A DNA stretch of 64,000 nt from Celoporthe dispersa (GCA_016584495.1 WAID01000009.1:744001-808000); one strand, 5' to 3'; shown: positions 47,755 to 59,673, counted from the stretch's first letter. Translations and numbers: made by a program. The notes: a model not told the origin generated them from the sequence alone.

Positions 47755-48881
47755 ATGGGCGGTTCCTGTGGTTTTTCTTTTCCGCAGGAACGGCGAGGAC
47801 AGCGACTGAGATCCACTCTGTTCCCTGGTATTGAAGACGGCCATATTTTACAGTTGAATGGACGGATATGTACATATGGAGAGCACCCGTGAGTAACAGT
47901 TCCCACTCATTTCTGGTTTCAATAGGATTCGTGACTGACAAGGTCTAGGTCGTCGAGTGCATCGCCACAACGAACCTTCTCTACGTCACCGGGCAGTAAT
48001 CAATCAACATCACCAATTGGGGGCCACAGCTTGCCGTCCCTACGTTCGCGGGCATCTTCAACACGCCCCCTCCTATGTCTTCATCTACACGACCGGCCTG
48101 GCAAGCCGTGGGCACATGAACTGCATGATCACGTTCGCAACACTTCTGTGCGGTCTGTGTCCAGCGCCTCGGCCTATCGCCAAAATCCTATTTCATACAC
48201 TCGGAGCTGTGCTTGCAGGTGCTTTCTTGCGTGGGAGCTTGGGCTTAGATAAGGCTGCCTCTTTAGTTGGTATCAACCTTACCAGTTACCTTCGAGGAAG
48301 AGGGGTGAGGAGCCACGGAGCGGAGCATGATATACATCACGGAACAGATTGTTTCTCCGTTACTGCGGCCACCAGCGTCGGGGAGGTCTCCCTGACAGAG
48401 TTCATGTCTTCTAGCATTCTTCCGTGAGCGATCTCGGCATCTCTGATCGACTTAACTTCACCCACCCTTCCATTTTCTGAGTTGTTTGCCCCGCTCCCAG
48501 CTTCCTCGTCTTTGGAATAGGCCCCGATCCGCGTTAGGCCGCCATCTTCGAGCCTCAATTTAGACCCTTCCACGTGGGTCTCTCCCTCGGTGTCATCACG
48601 GCGTCAGCTACCGGAGACGCCACGGGCTGCGGATGCGCAAGTGTCAACCCGGCGAGGTGCGTGGCGTTTTCTGTGGCGCGAAATAGTTTTGCCTGCAAGC
48701 ATGACCCGGCCTGTCTACGTGTCTCCCCACCTCATGAGCATAAGGGGGGGAGGGGAGGGGGAGGCCTGCTTCGTGTCGGGTACGTGACGCTAACTATTTC
48801 GCGTCTGCAGACCACTAGACCTGGTGGTTTGGACCGGTACGTGCTCAGTGTCTGTGTGAGGCTTTGCTCCTTAGAGGCTGA
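47755..48881 (+). pseudogene. Aquaporin-family (MIP, XIP-like) pseudogene
   Basis: A broken membrane-channel gene. In order along the strand: VEWTDMYIWRAP, then VVECIATTNLLYVTGQ, TNWGPQLAVPTFAGIFNT, YVFIYTTGLASRGHMN and MITFATLLCGLCPAPRP, GAVLAGAFLRGSLG, SLTEFMSSSILP joined to FLVFGIGPDPR, VGLSLGVITASATGD, the second pore box SVNPARC, and WWFGPV. This is the order of an aquaporin; NPARC resembles the X-intrinsic-protein group. Plausible introns remain at 47889-47948, 48424-48500 and 48713-48810. Damage: a frame change near 47838, TAA at 47997, a frame change at the C5 run 48066-48070, TAG at 48535 within the DPRQ-like motif, and TAG at 48816 before WWFGP. The first pore box reads MNC rather than NP. 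I judge it non-functional. The exact start is uncertain. Confidence 0.75.
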
Positions 48882-50218
48882 CAGTAATATCAGACTGCCG
48901 GTGTGATCTTGTGCGTATCGATATACAACTTTGCCCCGCCATGGTACCAAGCGTCAAACAAGGGCCGTTCTGGACCCGAGGTGGAGAATATAACCGAGCA
49001 TGCCGCTTCATGGAGATGTTCACTCATGACGGACGAGACATGTTGTTATTGGACCTAGTCTGCTAATCTACTGATGCACTACCAAGTTTGAGAGCTATCA
49101 CATGTTTGTCTGCTTTCTTAGTTGATTTTCTCAACACTTAGCGCAAACATTCGCTAGAGCCCAGAGCCAAGAAAAGAAGTTGAGCTCAAGTTTTGTATGT
49201 ATGTCTGGCTCTTGTCACCTGCCTTGCTCCAGACATAATTACCTCCTCATCAAATCATCATTTCATACGGAGCGTATCAACTGAGCAGAGTCTGTCAGCA
49301 TATCAGTCCCACATGTTCACTGTCATCTCCTCCCAAATTCGAACTGTCCATAAGAGAACGGGATAAGACCTGCAGTCATCACTCGAAAGCCTTTCAAGGT
49401 AAATCTCTTCACCAAAGCCTACATTGACGCAAATCCACAAGTCTTCGAGGCTCGGCCTGATCCCGATGTCTGGAGCTTAGCTCTCGGGGCATTGACTGTT
49501 TGAGGCTGCTTGTTCCGCTGGTGGCATAACTTGAACCCAGATATTTGGGCATGGCGCACATTTGTCTGACCACAACCTATCTAGACGGCGATATGTTCGG
49601 GCATATGCTCACTGAAAAGCTTTCTTTAACTAGAAAAGGTTGCCTAACAATCGGCCTGGATAGTCCAATAGAAGGGTGCATGAAGTCTGAGGATCTTGGA
49701 AATGTTGAAACTTGGGGTAAATTGGCGGATGTTGGAGTACATAGGCCACCGAGAAACTTGGGTTCTTATTTGGGTTACTTGAGTACATGGACTGTGGGCA
49801 TTGTAAGATTACTCGTGTAGATTGTCAGATGTTTGAGATATACATATATATTCTATATAAATTTGAGGTTCCTCTGGGAGACTGGTCTAGATTTCGGATG
49901 CCCCAAGTCCTGTTGTCTATTCCCAAATCCCTCGCCGATACCGAAACCACCAAAACGCCAGCCTTCGCTTTAAGTACTTCGTTCCAAAACGTCGCTAGTG
50001 AGACCCTCGTGTTTCCACACACAAGATGAGCCGACCATAAGTCATGAGATTTCCAACCAACCAGGTCAGCTGCCGTAGCGAAAGGCTCCCCAGCACGAAA
50101 GACATACATGGCCAACGAGAAGATTTCGACCCAACTGTCCTCCGAGATCCCTTTCTATGATCACACCAAGTGAAGAGATGCCTCACGAGATAATTATCTG
50201 CTGAGATGGCTCCTCCAT
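48882..50218. other. Intergenic region between aquaporin relic and Dgk1
   Basis: About 1.3 kb. Part of a minus-strand frame (50115-49825) is open for about 95 codons with protein-like composition, but it has no start, no domain I recognise and an upstream stop. No supported gene. Confidence 0.5.
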
Positions 50219-51394
50219 CTATCCAAAGATCTTCAAGAAGCCCCAGATACCCAGACCACTCAGGACAGGTATCGTCAGGTTGTCGTCCCAGCCGAAGATG
50301 TCGACAACTTCACTCGCAGCCGCGGCGAATCCGGACCAGGCGCTCATGACGGCGAGCGCACAGCCTCCAGATATGGTGGCCTGGGCATCGGTCAGGCCCA
50401 CGGCGTTCGATAAGGCGGGCGGCAGGCGGAGGGAACCCGTGAACATGAAGGACTCGTCGCCGGGCATCGGACCGACGGAGGGAGCCAGCCACCCCCAAAA
50501 GCACCAAGCGGTGATGACGCCCGTGATGAAGGCAGCGGTGGAGCCGGCGAGGGACTTGCCCTTCCTGATGCGAGGCGTGTAGCGCCCATACAGCCTGCCA
50601 AAGGTGCTGGCGGCGGTGTCACACCAACTCAGCAGCAGGACGCCCGTGACGCCGACGTCCTTGGGGAAAGAGTAGAGCACAATCCAGGCGCCCAGCAGGT
50701 AGAAGATGACGCCGTTCCAGCCGGCGAACTCGCTCTCGCGCATGAAGGCGCCCATGACCTTGACGTAGAACCTGTTGAACGAGTCGTTGGCATGGCGGAT
50801 GTAGTCGACGGTGGCGATGGGGATCAGGGCACCCATCAGCCAGGGGCAGACGGAGGCGGTCTGAGTACCAGAGACATAGAGCCAGATGACGAGGAAGCCG
50901 ATAGACGTGTGGAGCAGCTTCCGCGGCACCTCATGCTTGTGCACGAATGTGCGCCAGTGTCGATGTATAGGGATCAGCCCCAGGGGGCTCGGGCTGCGGC
51001 TGAAGTCCCGCCAGCTCCAGCCTGGAGACCAGGCCGAGTTTGGCGACAGGTGCCCGTTCGCCTCGGGAGCCTTCTTGCCATTTGCTGCTGCTGCTGCTGG
51101 GGCGTTGGCGGTGCCATTGTCGGTGGACACCGGCGTCAGGCCGTTCAGCTTCTTGGTGGCCAGCGGGCTTCTGCTCCTCGTCCGTGACCTGCGCAGCCCG
51201 CTGCGCCCATCATCTTCATCTGGGCTCTCCTCGACAGGCTGGGGCGTGGCCAGCCGTTTCCTCCTCGCCGCAGACCTTGTAGTTGGGCCGAAGTAGGAGG
51301 CATCTTGGGTGGAGGATTCTCGTTCGGAGGGTGTCGGACTGGGGGAGATGACGCGAGGGGTGGCCGGAATGACCGGCTTCGTTGCGAAGGACAT
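50219..51394 (-). CDS. DGK1: CTP-dependent diacylglycerol kinase, Dgk1-like
   Basis: Enzyme of the ER and nuclear membrane that phosphorylates diacylglycerol to phosphatidate using CTP, opposing the Pah1 phosphatase in yeast. Single exon of 391 residues from MSFATKPVIPATPRV. The frame is open upstream to 51592, but that part is His/Ser-rich and unlike the family. The N-terminal 150 residues are hydrophilic with Ser/Arg-rich segments. Then the kinase region begins with HEVPRKLLHTSIGFLVIWLY and continues with several membrane helices, including LLSWCDTAASTFGRLYGRYT and GKSLAGSTAAFITG, features shared with dolichol kinase and CTP-dependent lipid kinases. The C-terminus is DNLTIPVLSGLGIWGFLKIF. 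The family is firm; the DGK1 assignment over other CTP-dependent lipid kinases rests on the N-terminal layout and length. Confidence 0.88.
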   Translation of the reverse strand: MSFATKPVIPATPRVISPSPTPSERESSTQDASYFGPTTRSAARRKRLATPQPVEESPDEDDGRSGLRRSRTRSRSPLATKKLNGLTPVSTDNGTANAPAAAAANGKKAPEANGHLSPNSAWSPGWSWRDFSRSPSPLGLIPIHRHWRTFVHKHEVPRKLLHTSIGFLVIWLYVSGTQTASVCPWLMGALIPIATVDYIRHANDSFNRFYVKVMGAFMRESEFAGWNGVIFYLLGAWIVLYSFPKDVGVTGVLLLSWCDTAASTFGRLYGRYTPRIRKGKSLAGSTAAFITGVITAWCFWGWLAPSVGPMPGDESFMFTGSLRLPPALSNAVGLTDAQATISGGCALAVMSAWSGFAAAASEVVDIFGWDDNLTIPVLSGLGIWGFLKIFG

Positions 51395-52714
51395 GACTTG
51401 GGTCGGAAAGGGCGGCAGGACCGGATATGCGACGGTGCCGGAAAAAGACTTGCGGACGACGTCGTGTACTCTGACAAAAGGCCAGAGAGAGAAGGTAGTA
51501 GTAGAGTGGAGATGTATGTCTCTGCGAGACTGGCGCGTGCTGGCTGCGTTGAAGGAGGAGGAGGAGGAGGAAGCGTGTTTGTGGTGGTGCAAATAAAGGC
51601 GAAGGCAAGCCGCGCTGTCGTCGATGGGATCCAGATTGAAAACGGGTCTCTTATTGCGGCAGAGTGTACCGACTCCGCCGCATGATCGATGAAGGAGAAG
51701 AGTAGGGGGTGGAGGGGAGTAAAAAAAAAAAAAAAAAAGACAGCAGGGTCAAATCAGATTGGGTCCAGGTAAGATGACACCTTGGGAGGAAGAATGGGCG
51801 TGAGTGGTTTACTCCGGAGCGGCGGCCTCTCTCAGCAACCCGAAATGGCTTGACTGATTGCCTGACTGACGGTGTGGAAAGTGCTAGACAAAACTAAAAG
51901 CATTTGTGCATATGCACGCACATGAAGGAGAGAGAGAATCAGGGAAGACGGCGCCGAGGAGAGAAGACAAGTGGATAGATGACATCGACTTGTTGCTCTT
52001 GCTTGTTTCTGGTCTCGCCTGTTCACTGGCTCAACTGGCTCAGGCCTTCCCAAAATCCTTGACAGGGCCCCTCGAGGGACCCAAGGCAGGTAGGCCCTTT
52101 GCTGGCCTGTGCACGCGATCAATGCTCCACTGCAGGAGCAATGTACTGTGTACAGGCGACGTAAAGCATGTGACGGGGTCCATCACTACCTTGAGACCCT
52201 TCCTACCCTCGAGTCAGGGCTTAAAAATGGCTGCTGAGGACAGTGTTACACTCAAGGAATAGTTTCGAACAAATTTCAATAGCTTTTTTTATATTTTGTA
52301 TTGTAAACTGCATTGCCTTTCTTAGACTCTGATCATGTCAACTGTACAAGACTGTGGAGATAGGCACGATAGGGTCCGAGAAAACTGTGACGCTATGAAG
52401 GTACAAAGTACAAGACATAGTTGGAGGCGATAAGATAACCTTATTTTTTCTTTCCTTCGCCGCGGCTGGCAAAAAAAAATAAAAATAAGGAAAAAGAAAA
52501 ACAGGAAACAAGAGGAGCAAAATTGGCCTCTCAAACATTCATCGAGCACCTCGCTCGCCGTGTCAACAACCCTCCGGCTAAGGTTGCGTCTAGTTCACGC
52601 AACACCTTGAAGGTCTCGAAAGTAGCATCTGAAAAGAGTTCAGAGACTGATCGAGTGCCGTCCGAACAGGAAGAAAAAGAGAAGGAAAAGAAAAGAGAGC
52701 AAGATAGGGAGACG
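51395..52714. other. Divergent interval between Dgk1 and Spb4
   Basis: About 1.3 kb with both promoters. The Dgk1 side has an A18 run (51721-51738). The Spb4 frame stays open upstream to 52523, but that part is low complexity and unlike the family. Confidence 0.5.
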
Positions 52715-54694
52715 ATGCCTCCAAAGACCACGGGCAGAAAGGACCCACGAGCCTGGGATGCCCTCACCCCACCGCTGGCAGACTGGATCCTGGACTCGAT
52801 CAACAGCAACGGCTGGGGCGCGCGCATGACACCCGTCCAGGCGGCAACCATCCCTCTCTTTCGAAGGCACACTGACGTTGTCGTCGAGGCCGTCACCGGC
52901 AGTGGCAAAACCCTCTCCTACCTCATACCCGTCATCGACAAGATATTACGAGCAGACGAGTCTCTGAAGCCACACAATGTCACGGGTATAATAGTCAGCC
53001 CCACGAGGGAGCTGGCACAGCAGATCTACGACGTCCTCACGACTAACATCCTCCCCTTCCACCCGCCGTCGGCCGAGATATTACCCACTCTGAAGGAGGA
53101 TGACAAGAGGCCCTCGCCAAAGAGCCCGTGGTCGTGCCGCAGCTGCTCATAGCAGGCCTAACGAAGCCTCGCGCTGACCTGTCCTTCTTCGTGCGAAAAT
53201 CCCCGAACCTCCTCGTCGCCACGCCGGGCCGCCTCGCCGAGCTGCTATCATCTCCCCTTGTGAAGACTTCCAACCTCGAAGTACTGGTCATGGACGAGGC
53301 GGACCGCCTGCTGGATCTGGGCTTCAAGCCACAGCTCAATACCATACTGGGATACCTACCAAAACAGAGGAGAACGGGTCTGTTCAGCGCCTCCATGAGC
53401 GAGGCGGTGTCTGAGCTGATCAGGGCGGGGCTGAGAAATCCACAGAGGATAGCTGTCACCGTCAAAAGTCTGAAGGATGGCAGCATAATAGAAGAGGTCT
53501 GCCGCCTTCTTGTCCTGAAGGAGAAAGAAGAAAGATATGTGTGCTGATTCTTGTACAGAGAAAAACACCCGCCTCGCTTCAGCTGACGTATCTTGTGCTC
53601 AAACCATCTCACAAATTCGTTGCTCTTGCACAGCTGCTAGAGAACGTGTCTCCACGCCCTACCAAGAGCATTCTGTTTTTGAACACTTGCGAGTCGGTCA
53701 GGTACTTTGCCAAGGTTCTGCCGGCGATCATGCCCGCAGGTTTCGAATTGATCTCGCTCCACGGCAAGCTGAGGCCGGAGACTCGGGACAAGAACTTTGC
53801 CCATTTCCTCACATCCACATCACCTACAATACTCCTCTGCACAGACGTGGCTGCTCGAGGCCTGGACATCCCACAAGTCGATCTGGTCGTCCAGGACCCG
53901 CCGCAGGACCCCAAAACTTACATCCACCGCGCAGGTCGGGCTGGACGAGCTGGTAGGAGGGGGCTGGCGGTGGTCATGCTCCATCCAGGCCGGGAAGAGG
54001 ATTTTATACATTTTCTGGGCGTTCGCAAGACACCTGTGCAGCCATTGAAGGACCCAAAGGTCTCCGTCACAGACGAAGAAGCAGAAGAAGCAGCAGCCAA
54101 GATCAGGGCGCTGGCCATCGCCGACCGCGAGGTGTTTGACATGTCTCACAAGGCTTTCCCCAGTTTTGTCAGGAGCTACAGCAAGCACGAGGCCTCGTCC
54201 ATCTTCCGCGTCAAGGACCTGGACTGGTACGACCTCGCGAAACAGTACGGCCTGGTTCAGCTGCCAAAGATGCCCGAGCTGAAGGGGCTCGACATCGACC
54301 GTACACTGGGTCTTGGCATCAACATCCAAGCCATCTCATATAAGGACAAGGTCCGTGAGAGGAAACGGCAAGCCGCGCTTGTGGAGAGGCAGACTGCGAT
54401 CGAAAGTGGCGACGTGGCTGCTGCAGCGCAGAGGGCCGTTGCTCAGAAAAAGAAAAGAATGAGGCGTGGAGCGGCAAGGCGGAGCGGGAGGAAGATCGCA
54501 GGAAGAGGCGCGAGAAAAAGGAGAAGAAGAGGGAGGCTGCCAGGTTGGCTGGCCTGACGGACGAGGGCAAGCAGGAGCAGCAGAAGCTGGAGGAGCTTCT
54601 TGCTCAGGTCCGGGCGAAGGTCAGGAAGGAGACAGGAGGGGACAAGATGGAAGTAGACGGAGGAGATGAAGACTTCGACGGATTTGACGACTGA
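52715..54694 (+). CDS. SPB4: DEAD-box RNA helicase Spb4 (two apparent one-base frameshifts)
   Basis: Nucleolar ATP-dependent RNA helicase for late 60S-subunit maturation. Start MPPKTTGRKDPRAWDAL at 52715. Motifs in order: MTPVQ, AVTGSGKT, PTRELAQQ, TPGRLAELL, VMDEADRLLDLGF, SAS, LFLNTC, TDVAARGLD and HRAGRAGRAGR, then an Spb4-type C-terminal region. A 62-base intron (53497-53558, donor GTCTGC) joins EE to RKTPASLQLTYL. The frame breaks twice: within 53105-53118, after TLKEDDK and before AKEPVVVPQLL, and near 54449-54458, after KKK and before NEAWSGKAE. Each site lacks one base. With both corrected the protein is 639 residues, a normal length, ending DFDGFDD. Yeast Spb4 is essential, so consensus errors are the likely cause. 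Confidence 0.92.
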
Positions 54695-55536
54695 CGCTCC
54701 CCGTCCTTCCGACCGAGACCTGACAGTGATACTTCGAATCCCAACGTATCACAACTTTTTTCTTTTTTAGACAAAGTCACTCGCATGAATGAGGGCATGG
54801 TTTTATTAACCTGGCGCTAAAGCGGAAGGTTTATGGTCTGCAGAAGGGGGTGTACACTTGCACGGAGAGGCTGTGGACAAGTATCCTGGACTGGTATACC
54901 GGTCGTTGCTGGCCAACTCACTGTTACTGAGAGCAACCTTCAAAGTACCCAGAAGGCTACTGATGATGTTACTACAAGGAAGGAAACCGAGATCATACGA
55001 GTGTATATAGTGAAAGGATGAAGCTGAATGAACAGCTAACAGAGTTTGAAACTGTGAATGGTCAGCTGAAAGCAAGACCTCCTCACAAAAGCAAAAGAAT
55101 ACAAAGTCATTCTAGGCTGAAACCTCGAATAATACGGCTGAAATGGCCAGTCTTGGTCCTGATTTTATACAATCATTTATGATAAATCGGATTCGGAAGC
55201 GCAGAGTAAGTATCTGAAGCATTGATGCATAGTCAAATATGCAAGGCGCGATAGTAATTACTTAGGAGGCAATCATGATGGGAGCTGAAACAGCAGACAA
55301 AGTTGCATTGTATCTGCTTAGTCTTATCCAATTGGTCTGTGTATCTAGGACACACACACACACATATATAAATGCTAGATACGCAGTCTAGAATTTTCCA
55401 GATCCTAGGAAACAGAAGCATACTAGTCTTACAGTCCCGGGACCCTTTCCCAGCCATCTCCCTCATCACCCACACGGCACGACCAGACTCGGTCCTGGCC
55501 TGCTCCCAGGCATCCAGGACCTTTTGTTTTCCCAAG
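54695..55536. other. Intergenic region after Spb4
   Basis: About 840 bases, AT-rich, containing the Spb4 3' untranslated region and a CA run at 55351-55363. No gene recognised. Confidence 0.6.
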
Positions 55537-55784
55537 ATGCCCAAAGTCCATCACTGTCCGGCACGCAGGGGCTACATGCCCGGCAGATGTGCCATGCAGA
55601 CACGGACCCAGAGAACCCCCAGTACTGCAAAACCCACCAGATGCTGTGTCCCCAGCACCCTCGCATCCGCCACATGAAGACTGAACTATGCCCTGCGTGC
55701 GAGAGACGCTTAGCCATCGAGGAGAGACGGAACGCTCAGCAGCTAGGAACTAGCCCAGGCAGCTCTGAAGATCGCAAGGGCTAG
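55537..55784 (+). CDS. Small Cys/His-rich protein (apparent one-base frameshift)
   Basis: A short protein of about 82 residues if one base is missing near 55551-55556. The start frame gives MPKVHHCP, and the rest reads GTQGLHARQMCHADTDP, then QYCKTHQMLCPQHPRIRHMK and LCPACERR in the next frame. Eleven Cys or His residues arranged as CHAD, CKTH, CPQH and CPAC suggest a compact zinc-binding fold, perhaps two zinc sites. I do not recognise a named family or function. Reading across the frame change is supported by the uniform Cys/His pattern and a plausible Met start, but a short upstream exon is an alternative. Confidence 0.55.
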
Positions 55785-56997
55785 GTGGATCGATTGCCAG
55801 GGAGGATCCGGAGGGCAGGCCAGTTCGAAAACTCTCTGCCACGACCAGAAAGAACGCTGCTACTGCTGCTGCTGATCTCGGGAGTCTTCCTTTCCAGACG
55901 GCGCTGATCCAGCATCCCAGCTGTCTCTCAGACCTCTTCAGCCTACTCAGGAAGAGGTCAAAGCTGCTCCCAAAGCGCACAAACCAAGCAGGTGGGAAAA
56001 GACCGGTGGGATGGCCAAGAAGTGGGATATAGATTGATTTGTTGGATGGTTTCGGGCTTGATTTGTATTAGATGGATGGAAGGTCTCCTAGTTCCTCAGA
56101 TTGTAAACATTTGTTCACTGGCGCATTGTAATGCGTTGCGTATCGAATATGATTTTTTTTTTTTTGGGAAGAAGGGCACCTGAACACATAGAGTTGTTAT
56201 CTACGAGATGGTGTTGTTGAGAAACGTTTTCATTTACTGTCCAATGCTCAGAATGCTGGAGCCATACTTTGGCACAGTGCGCTGACTTGACCAGCAAAAC
56301 ATGTCGACGTAGCTTGTTTCCTAAGAGTTGAGGAGTAAGCTAATGCTAGAGAGTTTCGACGAATATCATAGATTGCCTTAGAAAAATACAAAAAAAAAAA
56401 AATTAAAAAGGCTTATGAAAACTACGAATGGGGAATTCTGGATGGCTTATAATTACTTTGCTCTGATCTTGCAGGGGGTACAAGGACAATCAAAACGTCC
56501 TTTTTGGGGGAATATATTTCAAGCAACCCAAGATTAAAGAGGATAGAATGCACGAATAGTTGAGCCTATGCGAGCATGTCCTCCCGGCCAACATGACTTT
56601 GGATATATGTATTGCTCGTGCGCTGTGATAATCCGCCTTCCCTTGTTCAAAATTACTTCGTGAGCGTCTTGTTGTGTTCCGGAGTGCCCTGTGACATCCA
56701 TAATATCCTTTGGAGAGATTATCTGGATCTAAAAGGGATTCAGGTCCCTGCTCCGCAAGGCCTGTTATAACCAGAAGCCATCTCACTCTGGGTTCTCTTA
56801 CCTAAGCAATCCTCCGCGGAGATCGGATCGGAGCACTGCTGAGAATTCCTATATAAGTCAATAAGTCAGCGCATTTTGGCGGTGGTCGTCCGACAATCTG
56901 GCTGCGCAGAACCATCTTCTCAGCATAAGGCAAAAATAATCACAATTCATACACCGCCAGTTCTGACTCAAATGGGAGGTTTCATGATAATATCAAA
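55785..56997. other. Intergenic region before the Zn2Cys6 regulator
   Basis: About 1.2 kb. AT-rich in its second half, with short A and T runs at 56152 and 56391. It holds the promoter of the transcription factor. No gene recognised. Confidence 0.6.
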
Positions 56998-59673
56998 ATG
57001 TCGACTGCAGGTATTGGTTGCAGCTCAACTTACAATGAGCCTCCGCTTTTAGCACCTAAAGGGCCAGTCTCTGGAGCCCCGTCGGACAGCGGTATCAAGA
57101 AGCAGTCTTCTCCTTCTATGCGCCGCGAAAAACCCCAGCTCAGCTGCAACATGTGTCGCAGAAGAAAGTAAGTAGGAATTCTAGCTTCTCAGCGCCATGT
57201 TCATCTTAGTGGCCTACGCCTACACCAAACCAAGATTCTCAGTGCCTCCCAATCCTGCTGTCAGGACCTCAAAGTCGTCCGCTTCTCTTCTCCAATCTTT
57301 ACTCAGACTTTCAACAGGCAACGATGCGATCGTCAACATCCCTGCAGCAACTGCTCAATCAGGAGCGTCTCGTCGTTATGCGTCTATCCGGACTCTTCGA
57401 CCGCTTTGACCGCCACCTCGCACACCAAACTGTCAAGGCGGACGACTGGGACCGCCGAGGTGCAGGATCGGATTAACACGCTTGAAAAGATGGTCGTCAG
57501 TCTCATGCAGCAATCTCAGGCGGCCCCGGAACGATCTTCACCCCAGTCGAGGGAAACAGCAATCGAAGAAACAAATACAACGGACACCAGTACGACGGAA
57601 CAGCATGCGAACCAACCTCTTTCAGGGACAATGAAGACATCCAACTCAGTCTCCCCATCCCCCTCAGATTACGGAAGTATCCGGAGTCCACCAGAGTGGT
57701 GTGAGCTATAGTGGCTCTGCCCATTGGTCAGCTGTCCTTGACAGTATTGCTGAGCTGAAGAACCTCTTCTCACAAGAGGACGAAGATCCACTGCAAGATT
57801 TCGATCCCGATCCTGTCCATCTGCAGTCAAGCTGTGCGCAGCCAGTGCTGTTATACAGCGGATTGATGCACGAATCCTTGGCATCAATCGTTCAAGCGTT
57901 ACCAGAACGAAGTGTTGTGGACAGACTAGTGTCCCGTTATTTCAACACACTGGACATGGCACCAGGTGAGGAACCGCTGCTCCTGATAATTCTGTATGTA
58001 TTCTTCAGCTTATCTAAAGAGCAGGCATGATTCATAGCGGCCAGTTCCTCCGGCAGGTATGTTTGGCTTTCATCGTTTCCGTATTTATTACCGTGCCTTT
58101 CTTCTAACTTTATGCAATCATTTAGTACGCAGAGTTTTGGGAGTGCCCAGAAGCTGCACCCGTCATGTGGCTTGGCCTCCTTTTCGGAATGTTGTGCCTC
58201 TCCGCGCAGCTTCCACAGGCCTTCGCCGATCCTACTCATGCGCTGCCCCTGGATGGCGGAGAATACTCCCGTCGATCCCCTCAAGCTGCGAGAGCGCAAG
58301 CAGAAGTGAACCTGTTCCGAGAAAAAGCAACACAGTGCCTCAAGCTGGGCGAGTACACCAAAGGCGGACCGTACGTGCTGGAGACCTTGATCATCTACTT
58401 TCTCGGAGAAGTGTTCCACAAGCGAGGCGTGGACCTCGGTCTCTGGATTGTTGTGGGCAACATAGTGCAGATTGCTCTGCACATGGGATACCACCGAGAT
58501 GCCCACCACTACACCAACATCTCCCCCTTTCGCAGGCGAGATACGGAGGCGTGTCTGGGCGATGATCCTCCAGCTGGACTGGAGCATCTCGGCCCAACTT
58601 GGTCTCCCCAGGCTGATCAAAGAGGCCCACACCGATACTCTGGAGCCCCGAAACCTGTATGATTCAGACTTCAGCGAGGATACAGCCGAAATGCCTCCGT
58701 CACGCCCTGAGACAGAGGTCACGCCTATTCTCTACGTTCTGGCCAAACTCCGGCTGCGGTCCGCTGGTCTTGATATTCTCGACAAGGCTACCGTGGTCCG
58801 CCCGCGATCCTACGATGAGGCCCTCGAGCTCGACGGTCGTATCGAAGCAGCCCGGGAGGCGATTCCGCCCATCTTCAGGTGGACAGGACTATCGTCGTCT
58901 CTCGGTGTGTCATCGCAGATGATCATCCAACGAGTGTGGCTGGAGATGTGTATCCAGGAGATGAAAATGATCGTCCACCGCAGATTCTTGGAGTCGCCTT
59001 TTGGTAATGACCAGCAGTATGCCAAACCGCGGGTCGCCTGTCTCACCGCCGCCATGAAGAGCCTCGAGTTCCAACAGCTGGTCAGCGAGGAGACACAGGT
59101 GGGTGGTCTCTTGTACCAGGATCGATGGCGGATCTCTTCGGCTGTCATGAACAACTTTCTCCTCGCCACGAGCATCCTATGCTTTTACTTAAAGACGCGC
59201 ACTGGCACAGACGGGCAACAGGGAGGAAGTGCTGGGGATGTTGCAAATTCGGTCCCCGTGGACAAGACCAGGAGGCTCTTGGAAACATCGCTTGTCATAT
59301 GGAGCCGTCAGAGCACCACCTCGAGAGAGGCCCGAAAAGCCGTCGCAGCTCTGCGATACGTGCTGGCTCGCTCTGGTAGCGCACGACCAGGCTCCCAGCC
59401 AGTATCTCCACCTGTCTCTGACGACAACTTTCCTTATTTCACAGGTGAGTGGGCACCGACTTGTCTGCCTTATTCCTTTGACTGGAGCGGAATAGGAGTG
59501 GCTCACTTGCAACAGGGTTTTCGGACTTGATGCCAGATTATGGACTCCTCAGCCTGGGTCTGGAGCCCTCCAATATGGGATCATCATGGCAAACCTGTTC
59601 GGCAAGTAATATGGATGACCACACGATCCCTTTGACTTCTGTAGGGGGGTCTCAAGAGATGAACACGTTGTAG
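56998..59673 (+). CDS. Zn2Cys6 fungal transcription factor (two apparent one-base insertions)
   Basis: Exons: 56998-57167, 57318-57965, 58025-58056, 58126-59444 and 59516-59673, about 774 residues. The binuclear zinc cluster is split by intron 1 and reads CNMC, RRRKQRC, DRQHPC, SNC, then a last Cys before VYP, with the expected spacing of six cysteines. A short coiled coil (VQDRINTLEKMVVSLMQQ) follows, as for dimer formation. The middle region matches the fungal-specific transcription factor domain: VMWLGLLFGMLCLS, GVDLGLWIVVGNIVQIALHM and RRRVWAMILQLDW. The frame needs one base removed in the C5 run 57659-57663 and one in the CCCCCTTT run 58523-58530. It is convergent with the MFS transporter 157 bases away and may regulate it; that link is inference. 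Confidence 0.87.

Noticed and set aside
49825..50160. Minus-strand frame after Dgk1 with protein-like composition
   Set aside because: About 95 codons open, but no ATG start, an upstream stop and no recognisable family; left as unsupported.
57590..57677. An intron that would remove the first frame change in the transcription factor
   Set aside because: The only phase-compatible acceptor (GGAAG) lacks a pyrimidine tract; a one-base error in the C5 run is simpler.
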